The notes under the pieces: model-generated
Told to the model about the DNA's origin: nothing
The model's database searches: none
The model's input: the letters and a program-made list of their open reading frames with translations, nothing else
Translations under genes and position numbers: made by a program
In this document: one piece after another, positions 8,282 through 15,791 of the stretch
How positions within the stretch are numbered: position 1 is the stretch's first letter
Layout of the letters: every line of letters begins with the position of its first letter
Source: Cryptosporangium minutisporangium
GTDB lineage: Bacteria > Actinomycetota > Actinomycetes > Mycobacteriales > Cryptosporangiaceae
Direction of reading: 5' to 3'
Length of the DNA stretch: 55,844 bases
Assembly: GCF_039536245.1 (NCBI RefSeq)
Contig: NZ_BAAAYN010000025.1
Coordinates: forward strand, 30,333 to 86,176

Positions 8282-8612
8282 ACACGTTGCCGTCCGGCGC
8301 CCGGACGAAGAACCGGCGCACGCCCCACGGCTCCGTCGTGATCGGGTGCACGATCTCGTAGCCGAGCCGCTGCGCCTCCCGATAGGCCTCCTCGACGTCG
8401 CCGTCGATGAGGACGGAAGCGACCGAGTCCTCCGGCGCGGTGGCGTCCCGCGTGACGAGCTGGACGTTCGCTCCGCTCTCCGGGGAGGTGAATCGAGCCA
8501 CCCACCCCAGGTTGAACTCCTCGTTGCTCAGCCCGAAATAGTCGCGGTAGAAGCTCTTGGCGGCCTCGACGTCGGGCACTGGAAGGTTGGTCACGATCCG
8601 CTTGACTCGCAT
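8256..8612 (-). CDS. VOC-family (glyoxalase/bleomycin-resistance-like) protein
   Basis: 118 residues of one VOC module: PDVEAAKSFYRDYFGLSNEEFNLGWVARF at the N-terminus and RRFFVRAPDGNVFNVVSHPD at the C-terminus (G-x-x-x-x-[FW]-x-[VL] ending). The fold supplies metal-binding beta-alpha-beta-beta-beta units for isomerase, dioxygenase or drug-binding members. The substrate is unknown. Its 3' end overlaps the end of the HxlR-type gene tail to tail by 26 bp. Confidence 0.82.
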   Translation of the reverse strand: MRVKRIVTNLPVPDVEAAKSFYRDYFGLSNEEFNLGWVARFTSPESGANVQLVTRDATAPEDSVASVLIDGDVEEAYREAQRLGYEIVHPITTEPWGVRRFFVRAPDGNVFNVVSHPD

Positions 8613-8707
8613 CGATCCTCCGGACGCAGTAGTCGCGCCGACGCTACCGGTGGCCCATCGCTCCGGCTTGGACGTTTCGGCGCCGAGCGGCGTACTACCG
8701 TGCGGCG

Positions 8708-9166
8708 GTGGAGTGTTACCCGTGCCGGAAGAACGACGAGTTCGACCAGCTCCCCCCGCGTGAACGGATCGCCGCCGACGCCTGGTGGCGGGTCGCCCAC
8801 GGCTTCAACAGCGCACTGCCCGGGTGGCTGATCCTGGTCCCACGACGTCACGTCACGTCGATCGCGGAGCTGACCGACGCCGAGGCGTCCGCGTCGGGTC
8901 TCTGGCAGGTGCGACTGTCCCGAGCGTTGGCCGAGGTGACCGGCTGCGCAAAGACGTACGTCATGCAGTTCGCCGAGAAGGAGGGCTTCGCCCACGTCCA
9001 CTTCCACGTGGTGCCGCGCCTGCCGGATCTGGCTGCCGACCGGCGCGGGCCGGGCGTCTTCCGGTACCTCGACGACGATCAACGCCTGTCCGACGCCGAA
9101 CGCGACACGATCGCGGCCGACCTCCGAGCCGCCCTCGCCGGCGGTCGGTACGGGTCGCCCGGCTGA
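8708..9166 (+). CDS. HIT-family protein (histidine triad hydrolase)
   Basis: 152 residues from a GTG start. The histidine triad H96-V-H98-F-H100-VV is complete, with the catalytic middle His at about 98, so nucleotidyl hydrolase or transferase activity is plausible. An N-terminal C-x-x-C (Cys3, Cys6) matches the zinc-binding start found in many actinobacterial HIT proteins. The segment GWLILVPRRHVTSIAELTD is the conserved strand-helix before the active site. It stands alone between two minus-strand VOC genes. Confidence 0.88.
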   Translation: MECYPCRKNDEFDQLPPRERIAADAWWRVAHGFNSALPGWLILVPRRHVTSIAELTDAEASASGLWQVRLSRALAEVTGCAKTYVMQFAEKEGFAHVHFHVVPRLPDLAADRRGPGVFRYLDDDQRLSDAERDTIAADLRAALAGGRYGSPG

Positions 9167-9169
9167 GCG

Positions 9170-9544
9170 CTACCGCTGGCGCTCGTAGAGCGCGATCAGG
9201 TTGCCGTCCGGATCGAGGACCCCGAACTCGCGGGTGCGCCACGGCGTGGAGGCGAGGTGCGCGTTCGGATGCACGACGTCCAGCTCGCGGCAGTGCGCGT
9301 ACAACGCGTCGATGTCGGTGACCTGCAGGCGGCAGGACGCCGAGCCGGCCAGGTGCCGCTCGGCGCCGGGCGCGCTGCCGTCCGCCACCCACACGTGGAG
9401 CTCGACGTCGTCCCGCTGAAGGATGCCGAGCCCGGCGCCGTCGTGCCGGAGCTCGGTGAAGCCCAGCGCGGTCTCGTAGAACGCCACCGCCCGGCGCTCG
9501 TCGGCGACCGGAAGCGCCGGTACCGCTGCGAGGAAGGTGCTCAT
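9170..9544 (-). CDS. VOC-family (bleomycin-resistance-like) protein
   Basis: 124 residues: PALPVADERRAVAFYETALGF at the N-terminus, then HVWVADG, then DIDALYAHCRELD, ending FGVLDPDGNLIALYERQR. This is the compact two-lobe VOC plan of bleomycin-binding proteins and their uncharacterised relatives. ATG at 9544 is chosen over 9568 because GAGAGGAAC stands at ribosome-site distance before it. Its stop is four bases from the convergent HIT gene. Confidence 0.82.
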   Translation of the reverse strand: MSTFLAAVPALPVADERRAVAFYETALGFTELRHDGAGLGILQRDDVELHVWVADGSAPGAERHLAGSASCRLQVTDIDALYAHCRELDVVHPNAHLASTPWRTREFGVLDPDGNLIALYERQR

Positions 9545-9595
9545 CAGCGTTCCTCTCGATCCAGCCATCGCCCGGATGCCAGCGTAGGCGCGATG

Positions 9596-9840
9596 TCACG
9601 CCCACGCGACGTCGTCGACGGCGAGCCAGGGCGCGGCCGCGACGGCGGTCGGCGTCGTTCCGGCGAAGGTCCGTACGTCCCGATGGAGGTGGGACTGGTC
9701 GGCGTAGCCGCTCTCCGCCGCCCACCCGTGGGCCGATCGTCGACCCGACGGGGCGCTCCGCCCGATCAGCGCGCCGAGGCCGTAGACCAAAGTCGATGGG
9801 CACGCGACGATCGCCTGCAGCGGCGTCGTCCCGCCGCCCC
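9596..9840 (-). pseudogene. Remnant of an AraC-family regulator
   Basis: The frame reads ESGYADQSHLHRDVRTFAG then TTPTAVAAAPWLAVDDVAW and stops. This matches the second helix-turn-helix and C-terminal end of AraC/XylS regulators (G-[YF]-x-D-Q-S-H-L-x-R-x-[FV]). Only about 45 residues are clearly homologous. Further upstream the sequence degenerates, and no ligand domain or first helix-turn-helix is present. Upstream it runs into the start of the oppositely oriented YqeB-like gene. This looks like a decayed 3' fragment. Confidence 0.6.
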
Positions 9841-9845
9841 CCACC

Positions 9846-10556
9846 GTGACTGACATGTCCATCACCACTGTCGAGGAGTCCGGACCGGTCAAAGCCGTCA
9901 TCGCGGTCGGCTTGCCCGCCGTGGGCGCCGGGACGGGCGCCCTGGCCTACCTGATCGTCGGTTGGCTGGCCAACTTCCCCTGGAAGCCGCTGCGCCGATC
10001 GATGCGGTTCGTCGAGGATCTGCCCGAGCCGTGGGGCCTAGTGGTACTGGTCGCCACCGGTGCCGTCGCCGGGCTGATCCTGGTCGGCATGGCCGCCTAC
10101 GAGCGGCTGAAGGTCACCGTCACCGCGGAGACGGTGACCCTGGACCGCGGCGGCCGGTTCGGGGCGCTCTTCGACGGGCCCGCGCCGCGCGAGATCGCCC
10201 GTGAGGGCGTCGGCGCCGTCTTCCCCGACGGCAAGAAACTCGTCCTGCTGGGTCGCGACACCCGGGAGCTGGCCCGGGAGTCCCACGACTTGAGCAAGGC
10301 GAAGCTCCGCGACGCGTTCACCGCGCACGGCTACCCGTGGTCGGACACCGATCCGCACGCCGCCCGGTTCCAGCCCTGGGTCGAGGAGGACCCGTCGCTG
10401 CCGCCTGCCACGCACGTGGTGTTCAAGGCCCGCCAGAAAGCCCTCGACAAGGGCAAGAAGGACGAACTGGTGGCGTTGCGTGCCGAGCTGGCCACCTACG
10501 GGTTAGTCGTCCGGGACGAGAAGAAACGCCAACAGTGGCGCACTAGCACTCGCTAG
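9846..10556 (+). CDS. YqeB-family membrane protein
   Basis: 236 residues. Two N-terminal membrane helices (~18-42 and ~62-84) are followed by a soluble domain with LKVTVTAETVTLDRGGR, EIAREGVGAVFPDGKKLVLLGRD and a basic C-terminus (KARQKALDKGKKDELVALRAEL). This is the layout of the YqeB family, whose biochemical role is unknown. The start is either GTG at 9846 or ATG at 9855. Neither has a clear ribosome site. The end is convergent with the MFS gene and overlaps it by 14 bp. Confidence 0.75.
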   Translation: MTDMSITTVEESGPVKAVIAVGLPAVGAGTGALAYLIVGWLANFPWKPLRRSMRFVEDLPEPWGLVVLVATGAVAGLILVGMAAYERLKVTVTAETVTLDRGGRFGALFDGPAPREIAREGVGAVFPDGKKLVLLGRDTRELARESHDLSKAKLRDAFTAHGYPWSDTDPHAARFQPWVEEDPSLPPATHVVFKARQKALDKGKKDELVALRAELATYGLVVRDEKKRQQWRTSTR

Positions 10557-11718
10557 TCCTCGACTCGGTTTCGTCGGCGGGAGCGCGCCAGCGGGCCCGG
10601 CCGACGGCCGCCGTCACGCCCAGCGGCACCGTGAGCACCGCTGCGACCGCGAACACCGCCCCGAACCGACCCTGCTCGGCCGGCCCGGCCGCGAGCAGCG
10701 CCGCGATCGCGCTGCCGAGGAACAGCGCCGCCGCGAACAGCGACACGACCGTCGCCCGCGCCGACGGCAGGACCTCGGTGGCCCAGGTCTGCATCGTCGA
10801 GTGCAGCCACGCCCACCCCATGCCGAGCAGGAACGCGGTGACGACCGCGGCGGCCGGTACCTGGGTGACCGCCACCAGCGCGCACCCGGCGAGCGCACCG
10901 CCCGCACCGGCCGCGGGGAGCTGCCAGCGTCCGGTCCGCCGGGAAAGTGCCCCGGCCAGCCGGGCGAAGATCAGCACCGCGACGCCGTAGACACCGGTCA
11001 CCGCCCCGGCCAGCGCCGCCCCCACGCCGGTCGCCTCCACCGCCGCCGGCAACAGCGTGAGGACGCCGAGCAGCACGGCTCCGTCGCCGAACGCGAGCAC
11101 GAGCACGAGCCAGGTCGCCCGGGAACGCCGAACCCGGCCCAGCGCGGTGGCCAGGCGCTGCTCACGGCGGCTCACCCCGGGCGGTGGCAACCGTCGCAGG
11201 ACGATGACCAGCACGAGGGCTGCCGCGCTGGTGACCAGGAACGCCAGCCGCCAGCTCACTGCCTGCGCGAGGACGCCGGCCCCGGCGGCACCGAGTGCGG
11301 TGCCCACCGCGCTGCCGGACATGAAGTTCGTGATCTCGCGCTGGCGGTCCGGAGCCGGCACGGTGTCGCCGAGGTACACCAGACCGGCCGGGATCGCCGC
11401 GCTGAAGCACGCACCGGCCAATCCCCGGGCCGCCGCCAGCGCCACCGCGCCGCCCACCAGCGCGGACGCGCCGGTCGCCACGGCGGCGACGAGCAAAGCC
11501 GCGCGGATCGTCCCGATCAGCCCGAACCGATCGGAGACCACACCCCAGACCGGCTGCATCAGGCCGTAGGCGAGGAAGTACAGGCTGGCCGCCTGCACCA
11601 CCTGGGTGAGCGGGACGTCGAGGTCACGGGCGATCGCGATCAGCATCGGCGGCATCGCGAACCGGTCCAACGTGCTGACCAGCGCGGTGGCCTGCAGCAG
11701 CCGCCTGGCGGTGGTCAC
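10543..11718 (-). CDS. MFS transporter (drug/sugar efflux type)
   Basis: 391 residues with 12 predicted membrane helices. The motif-A region between helices 2 and 3 is present as VVSDRFGLIGTIRAALL, and the loop between helices 6 and 7 is basic (RRLPPPGVSRREQRLATALGRVRRSR). It resembles DHA1-type exporters; the substrate is not predictable. It follows the serine-hydrolase gene on the minus strand. That gene's TGA overlaps this ATG as ATGA, so the two are translationally coupled. Confidence 0.85.
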   Translation of the reverse strand: MTTARRLLQATALVSTLDRFAMPPMLIAIARDLDVPLTQVVQAASLYFLAYGLMQPVWGVVSDRFGLIGTIRAALLVAAVATGASALVGGAVALAAARGLAGACFSAAIPAGLVYLGDTVPAPDRQREITNFMSGSAVGTALGAAGAGVLAQAVSWRLAFLVTSAAALVLVIVLRRLPPPGVSRREQRLATALGRVRRSRATWLVLVLAFGDGAVLLGVLTLLPAAVEATGVGAALAGAVTGVYGVAVLIFARLAGALSRRTGRWQLPAAGAGGALAGCALVAVTQVPAAAVVTAFLLGMGWAWLHSTMQTWATEVLPSARATVVSLFAAALFLGSAIAALLAAGPAEQGRFGAVFAVAAVLTVPLGVTAAVGRARWRAPADETESRTSEC

Positions 11719-12968
11719 TCGATGCGGTCCACCAGGGCAGAGTAGACGAGCTGGTGGAGCTGGCTGCGTAACGGGTAGGTGCTCGACGGCAGCAGCTGGG
11801 TGAGGAAGACGACGGTCAGCTGCTCGGCCGGATCGACCCAGAAGGCGGTGCTCGCGGCGCCGCCCCAGCCGAACTCGCCGGCGCTGCCGAGCGTCCGGCC
11901 GACGATCGGGTCGAGCACCACCGAGACGCCGAGCCCGAACCCGGTGCCCGCGAACGTCGTCTCGGCGAACAGGGGCCGGCCGAACGCGGCGAGATCCACG
12001 CCGCCCGGCAGGTGATTCGCGGTCATGAACCGCACCGTCCGGTCCCCCAGCAACCGGACGCCGTCCAGCTCACCGCGGCCCAGCAGCATCTGCGCGAAGC
12101 GGTGGTAGTCGTGGCGGGTGGCGACCAAGCCGCCACCGCCCGAGAGGTACCGTGGCTCGCGGAGGATCGCGCGGCCCATCCGCTCGTTGCGCACGATCCG
12201 CGAACCGGTCGTGGAGCGGGACGTCGGAGCGTACAGCGCGGCCAGCCGGTCGGCGTCGGTCTCCGCGACCGTGAACGACGTGTCGGTCATCCCGAGCGGG
12301 CCGAAGATCCGCTCGGCGAAGAACGCGTCCAGCGACTGTCCGGACACCACCTCGACCAGGCGGCCGACGACGTCGGTGGCGACCGAGTAGTTCCACTCGG
12401 CGCCGGGCTGGAACGCCAGCGGCAGACCCGCCCAGGCGTCGACGCAGGCGGCCAGATCGAGACCCTTCGGGCTGCCCCACTCGAAACCCGCCGCCCGGTA
12501 GATCTCGTCCAGCACCTGGGTGTGGTGGAAGCCGTAGGTGAGGCCGGCGGTGTGTGTCAGCAGGTGCCAGATCCGGACCGGCTCGATCGCGGGCACCGTG
12601 GCCGGGCGTGCGGCGGTGCCGCCGACGAGGACCCGCTGGTCGGCGAAGGCCGGGAGGTAACGGCTGACCGGATCGGTCAGCTCGAACGCACCCTCTTCGT
12701 AGAGCATCAGCGCCGCGACCGAGGTGATCGGCTTGGTCATCGAGTAGATCCGGAACAGCGTGTCGTCGGTGACCGGGGCGCCGGCCTCGACGTCCCGCCG
12801 ACCGTAAGTAGCCGTGTGCGCCACCCGCCCGTACCGGCTGACCAGCAGCGACCAACCCGGGAGGCGCCCGGCGTCGACGTAGCGGGCGAAGTGCCGGTCG
12901 ATCCGCGCCAGGCGGGTCGGATCGAGCCCGACCTCCAGCGGGTCGACCTCGGTCACGGTCTGCGTCAT
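11715..12968 (-). CDS. Serine hydrolase, beta-lactamase/class C esterase family
   Basis: 417 residues of the beta-lactamase/DD-peptidase fold. The catalytic S-x-x-K is Ser76-Met-Thr-Lys79 (FRIYSMTKPITS). The Tyr motif is EWNYSVATDVVGRLVEVVSG, and FGWGGAASTAFWVDP matches the third (H/W-x-G) motif of class C esterases such as EstB. No signal peptide is visible, which favours a cytoplasmic esterase over a cell-wall enzyme. ATG at 12968 is chosen because GGGAGGAGA precedes it; the frame runs 49 codons further up without support. It is coupled to the downstream MFS gene, perhaps a hydrolyse-and-export pair. Confidence 0.85.
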   Translation of the reverse strand: MTQTVTEVDPLEVGLDPTRLARIDRHFARYVDAGRLPGWSLLVSRYGRVAHTATYGRRDVEAGAPVTDDTLFRIYSMTKPITSVAALMLYEEGAFELTDPVSRYLPAFADQRVLVGGTAARPATVPAIEPVRIWHLLTHTAGLTYGFHHTQVLDEIYRAAGFEWGSPKGLDLAACVDAWAGLPLAFQPGAEWNYSVATDVVGRLVEVVSGQSLDAFFAERIFGPLGMTDTSFTVAETDADRLAALYAPTSRSTTGSRIVRNERMGRAILREPRYLSGGGGLVATRHDYHRFAQMLLGRGELDGVRLLGDRTVRFMTANHLPGGVDLAAFGRPLFAETTFAGTGFGLGVSVVLDPIVGRTLGSAGEFGWGGAASTAFWVDPAEQLTVVFLTQLLPSSTYPLRSQLHQLVYSALVDRIE

Positions 12969-13087
12969 CGTGTCTCCTCCCGGCCCCGGTGCCGCAGCCC
13001 ATCCTCGGACGCCGTGCCCGTCCGCGGGCACGGTTTCGCCCTGATGGGCAATTTCACCGATCCCGCCGAAGCCGGTCCCCTGGGCGC

Positions 13088-13148
13088 TTGACGCCGAGCA
13101 GGTGTGAGTGTTCAATCACTCATGACTGCAGTGAGTGGTCAACCACTC
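13088..13148 (+). promoter_or_regulatory. Promoter with two palindromic operators
   Basis: TTGACG (13088-13093) and TTCAAT (13111-13116) with a 17-bp spacer form a good sigma-A promoter for the quinone oxidoreductase gene at 13165. The -10 box lies inside TGAGTGTTCAATCACTCA (13105-13122). A second copy, GAGTGGTCAACCACTC (13133-13148), is centred 27 bp downstream. Both share GAGTG-N6-CACTC. This spacing and symmetry are typical of a TetR-type repressor blocking the promoter. No TetR gene is adjacent. Confidence 0.72.
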
Positions 13149-13164
13149 TTTAGAAGGGACTTCC

Positions 13165-14181
13165 ATGCTCACCCAGATCGTTCTGCCGGGCGTCGTCGAG
13201 CCGGACGGGCTCCTCGTCGATCGGCGTCCGCTGCCCGAGCCCGGCCCCGGCCAGGCGCGGATCGCGGTCGAGGCCAGCGGCGTCTCCTTCGCCGAACAGC
13301 AGATGCGCCGCGGCAAGTACTACGACCAGCCGGCGTTCCCGTTCGTCCCCGGCTACGACCTGGTCGGCACCGTGGCCGCGGTCGGCCCTGGCGTCGAGGA
13401 GGCCCTGCTCGGCCGCCGCTTCGCCGCGCTGACCAAGACCGGCGGGTGGGCCAGCGACGCCCTGGTCGACGCCGGTGACCTGGTCGCGGTGCCGGACGGC
13501 GTCGACCCAGCCGCCGCGGAGACCGTCGTCGTCAACGGCATCACCGCCTGGCAGATGCTGCACCGCGCCGCGAAGGCGCGCCCCGGCGGGACGATCCTCG
13601 TGCACGGCGCGAACGGCGGTGTCGGCTCGACGCTCGTGCAGCTGGCCCGGCACGCCGGGATCCGCGTCCTCGGCACCGCCTCCCGCCGCAACCACGACGC
13701 GGTGCGCGCGCTGGGCGCGGAGCCGATCGACTACCGGGATCCCGACCTGGCGGGCCGCGTTCGCACCCTGGCCCCGAACGGCGTCGACGCGGTGTTCGAC
13801 CACGTCGGGGGTGCGGGCATCGTCGACTCCTACCGCCTGCTGGCCCCCGGCGGCACGCTCGTCTCGTACGGCACCGCCGCGACGAAGAACGACCCCGGTA
13901 ACTCCCAGCTGCCGGTGCTGAAGCTGATCGCCCGGCTGGCGTGGTGGAACGCGCTCCCGAACGGCCACCGCGCGACGTTCTACAACATCTGGGCCGGCCG
14001 GCGGCGCCGCGCGGCCTTCCAGGCCCGCCTCCGCGAGGACCTCGGTGCGGTGTTCGGGCTGCTCGCCGAGGGCGCGATCGCGGCTCAGGTCGCTGCCCGC
14101 GTCCCGCTCACCCAGGCTACGGGCGCACTGCGGCTGGCCAAGTCCGGCACGGTGACCGGCAAGGTCGTCCTGGTGCCGTGA
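13165..14181 (+). CDS. Zinc-independent quinone oxidoreductase (MDR superfamily)
   Basis: 338 residues. The N-terminal GroES-like domain has EASGVSFAEQQMRRGKYY and FPFVPGYDLVGTVAAVG. The NADPH-binding Rossmann fold begins at ILVHGANGGVGSTLVQLA (residues ~145-162). The structural zinc Cys cluster is missing, as in quinone reductases and enoyl-reductase-like medium-chain dehydrogenases. It probably reduces quinones or enones using NADPH. ATG at 13165 has GAAGGGA before it. It is preceded by the double palindromic operator and is convergent with a second MDR gene. Confidence 0.87.
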   Translation: MLTQIVLPGVVEPDGLLVDRRPLPEPGPGQARIAVEASGVSFAEQQMRRGKYYDQPAFPFVPGYDLVGTVAAVGPGVEEALLGRRFAALTKTGGWASDALVDAGDLVAVPDGVDPAAAETVVVNGITAWQMLHRAAKARPGGTILVHGANGGVGSTLVQLARHAGIRVLGTASRRNHDAVRALGAEPIDYRDPDLAGRVRTLAPNGVDAVFDHVGGAGIVDSYRLLAPGGTLVSYGTAATKNDPGNSQLPVLKLIARLAWWNALPNGHRATFYNIWAGRRRRAAFQARLREDLGAVFGLLAEGAIAAQVAARVPLTQATGALRLAKSGTVTGKVVLVP

Positions 14182-14203
14182 GCGCAGTTCGGAGACGCAC
14201 GCG

Positions 14204-15175
14204 TCAGGTGATCAGTAGTGCCTTTCCCGGCACGGCTCGGGCGGCGAGCGCGGCGTGGGCGTCCACCGCCTTCTCCAGCGGGAACGTCGCACCGATCGCC
14301 GGCTTCAGCCGTCCGGCAGCGGCCTCGTCCAGCGCACGGGCCAGCAGATTCCGCATCCGCTCGGGCGGGAGCTGGACGTCCGCGATCCCGCGCAGGTGGA
14401 TGCCGCGCGCCGCGGCGGCGTCCGCGTCGAGGGCGGCGAAACCCCCGCTCGGGGAGCCGTGGGCGGAGAACCGCCCGCCGTCCGCGGTGATCCGGAACGC
14501 CGCCTCCCCCACCGCACCGCCGGCCCCGTCGAGCACCACCGGGAACCCGGCACCCCCGGTGAGCGCGTTCGCGCGCTCGTCCCACCCCGGCTCCGAGTAG
14601 TCCACCGCCTCCGCGCCGTACTTCCGGATCAGTGCGGTCTTCTCCGCACCGCGGGCGGCTCCGACGACACGTCCGCCCGCCGAAGCGGCGAGCTGGAGCA
14701 GGAGGACACCCATGCCACCGGCCGCGGCCGTCACCAGCACCCACTCCCCCGGCCGGATCTGCGCCGCGTCGGTCACCGTCAGCGCGGTGACCGCATCGTG
14801 GAGCAGCGCCGCAGCGACCGTCGACGGCACGTCGTCCGGCACCGCGACCAGCGCGTCAGCCGTGACGACGCCCCGTTCGCGGTAGCCTCCGGTCCCCAGG
14901 AAGCCGCCGGTGTACGCGGCCACGCGGCGTCCGACCCAGTCCGCGTCGACCTCGTCGCCCACCGCCGATACCGTTCCGGCGAAGCCGTCCCCGGGGACGT
15001 ACGGCGGCTGCACCCCGAAGTCGAACACCCCCTGGCGCACCTGGGTGTCGACGAACAGCACGTCGGCCGCCGCGACGTCGACCACGACCTCGCCCGGCCC
15101 GGGAACCGGGTCGGGGACCTCCACCGGGGCCAGTACCTCCGGCCCGCCGAACTCCGCCACCTCGATGACCTTCAT
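14204..15175 (-). CDS. NADPH:quinone reductase-like oxidoreductase, probable SoxR target
   Basis: 323 residues: VIEVAEFGGPEVLAPVEVPD at the start, VPGDGFAGTVSAVGDEVD, then the nucleotide loop WVLVTAAAGGMGVLLLQLAA. Zinc-ligand Cys residues are absent, so this is the quinone-oxidoreductase branch of the medium-chain dehydrogenases. ATG at 15175 has GGGAGGACGACC in front. Upstream lies a SoxR-type palindrome in a promoter with a long spacer. Quinone reductases are known members of actinobacterial SoxR regulons, so induction by redox-cycling compounds is likely. soxR itself is not in the window. Confidence 0.87.
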   Translation of the reverse strand: MKVIEVAEFGGPEVLAPVEVPDPVPGPGEVVVDVAAADVLFVDTQVRQGVFDFGVQPPYVPGDGFAGTVSAVGDEVDADWVGRRVAAYTGGFLGTGGYRERGVVTADALVAVPDDVPSTVAAALLHDAVTALTVTDAAQIRPGEWVLVTAAAGGMGVLLLQLAASAGGRVVGAARGAEKTALIRKYGAEAVDYSEPGWDERANALTGGAGFPVVLDGAGGAVGEAAFRITADGGRFSAHGSPSGGFAALDADAAAARGIHLRGIADVQLPPERMRNLLARALDEAAAGRLKPAIGATFPLEKAVDAHAALAARAVPGKALLIT

Positions 15176-15214
15176 GGTCGTCCTCCCGTTCGCGTTCCGG
15201 CGTCGTCGGGAGGA

Positions 15215-15245
15215 AGCGTCCGACCTCAACCGCAGTTGAGGTCAA
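15215..15245 (-). promoter_or_regulatory. SoxR/MerR-type operator and long-spacer promoter
   Basis: GACCTCAAC-N4-GTTGAGGTC is a perfect 9-bp inverted repeat (15222-15243) and contains CCTCAA-N6-TTGAGG, the SoxR box. On the minus strand TTGACC (15245-15240) overlaps its edge as a -35 element. The best -10 (GACGCT, 15220-15215, weak) lies 19 bp away. A 19-20 bp spacer straddled by a palindrome is the signature of promoters activated by MerR-family proteins. It serves the quinone reductase at 14204-15175. Confidence 0.72.
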
Positions 15246-15254
15246 GCCAGAAGG

Positions 15255-15668
15255 TCAAGTGGGATTTTCGGTGCGGTACGTGTGGTCGCGGTCGACGACG
15301 TGGATCTCGACGTAGGAGTGCGCGGCCATCAGCCGTTCCTTCGTCGCCTCGACCACGGACGCGTGGCCGGCCTCGGCCTCCTCGCGGGTCCGCCAGCGGT
15401 CGATCCGCGAGAGGTCGTCGTGGTGCTCGGCCAATCCGCTGACCAGCGTCTCGAACTCGGCAATGCCGTCGCCCATCGCCCGGTTGGCGGGCAGCCAGAC
15501 CGTCGAGACCGTCGCCAACTTGCCGCCGTGCAGGCCGCCGGAGTACAGGTCCGACAGCCCGACGTGGAGGAGTTCCGGCGTGTCTTCCCAGCTGAACACC
15601 GAAACGATCTCCGGACCGGTGAGAAACTCTTCGACGCCACGCTCGGTGAATCGGGTTGTGTCGCTCAT
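15255..15668 (-). CDS. Hypothetical protein, possibly dimeric alpha-beta-barrel-like
   Basis: 137 residues, no signal peptide or membrane segment. It begins MSDTTRFTERGVEEFLTGPEI and contains VSTVWLPANRAMGDG, RIDRWRTREEAEAGHASVVEAT and YVEIHVVDRD. The mid-to-late pattern (strand, R-W-x-T-R-E-E-A-E-A-G-H, helix) recalls small proteins of the antibiotic-biosynthesis-monooxygenase/dimeric-barrel type, but I cannot assign it to a family. It lies immediately upstream of the SoxR-box promoter on the same strand. Confidence 0.6.
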   Translation of the reverse strand: MSDTTRFTERGVEEFLTGPEIVSVFSWEDTPELLHVGLSDLYSGGLHGGKLATVSTVWLPANRAMGDGIAEFETLVSGLAEHHDDLSRIDRWRTREEAEAGHASVVEATKERLMAAHSYVEIHVVDRDHTYRTENPT

Positions 15669-15791
15669 CGCCTCTCATTCCACCCTAGAAGTGCTCAGCT
15701 CGGGCGGATCTTCCCGGCGCGTCGGAATACCCGGAGGTGATCTCGGAAACACGCCCCGTCGTCGGGGTACTGCCGAGTACCGTTTCGGCCC

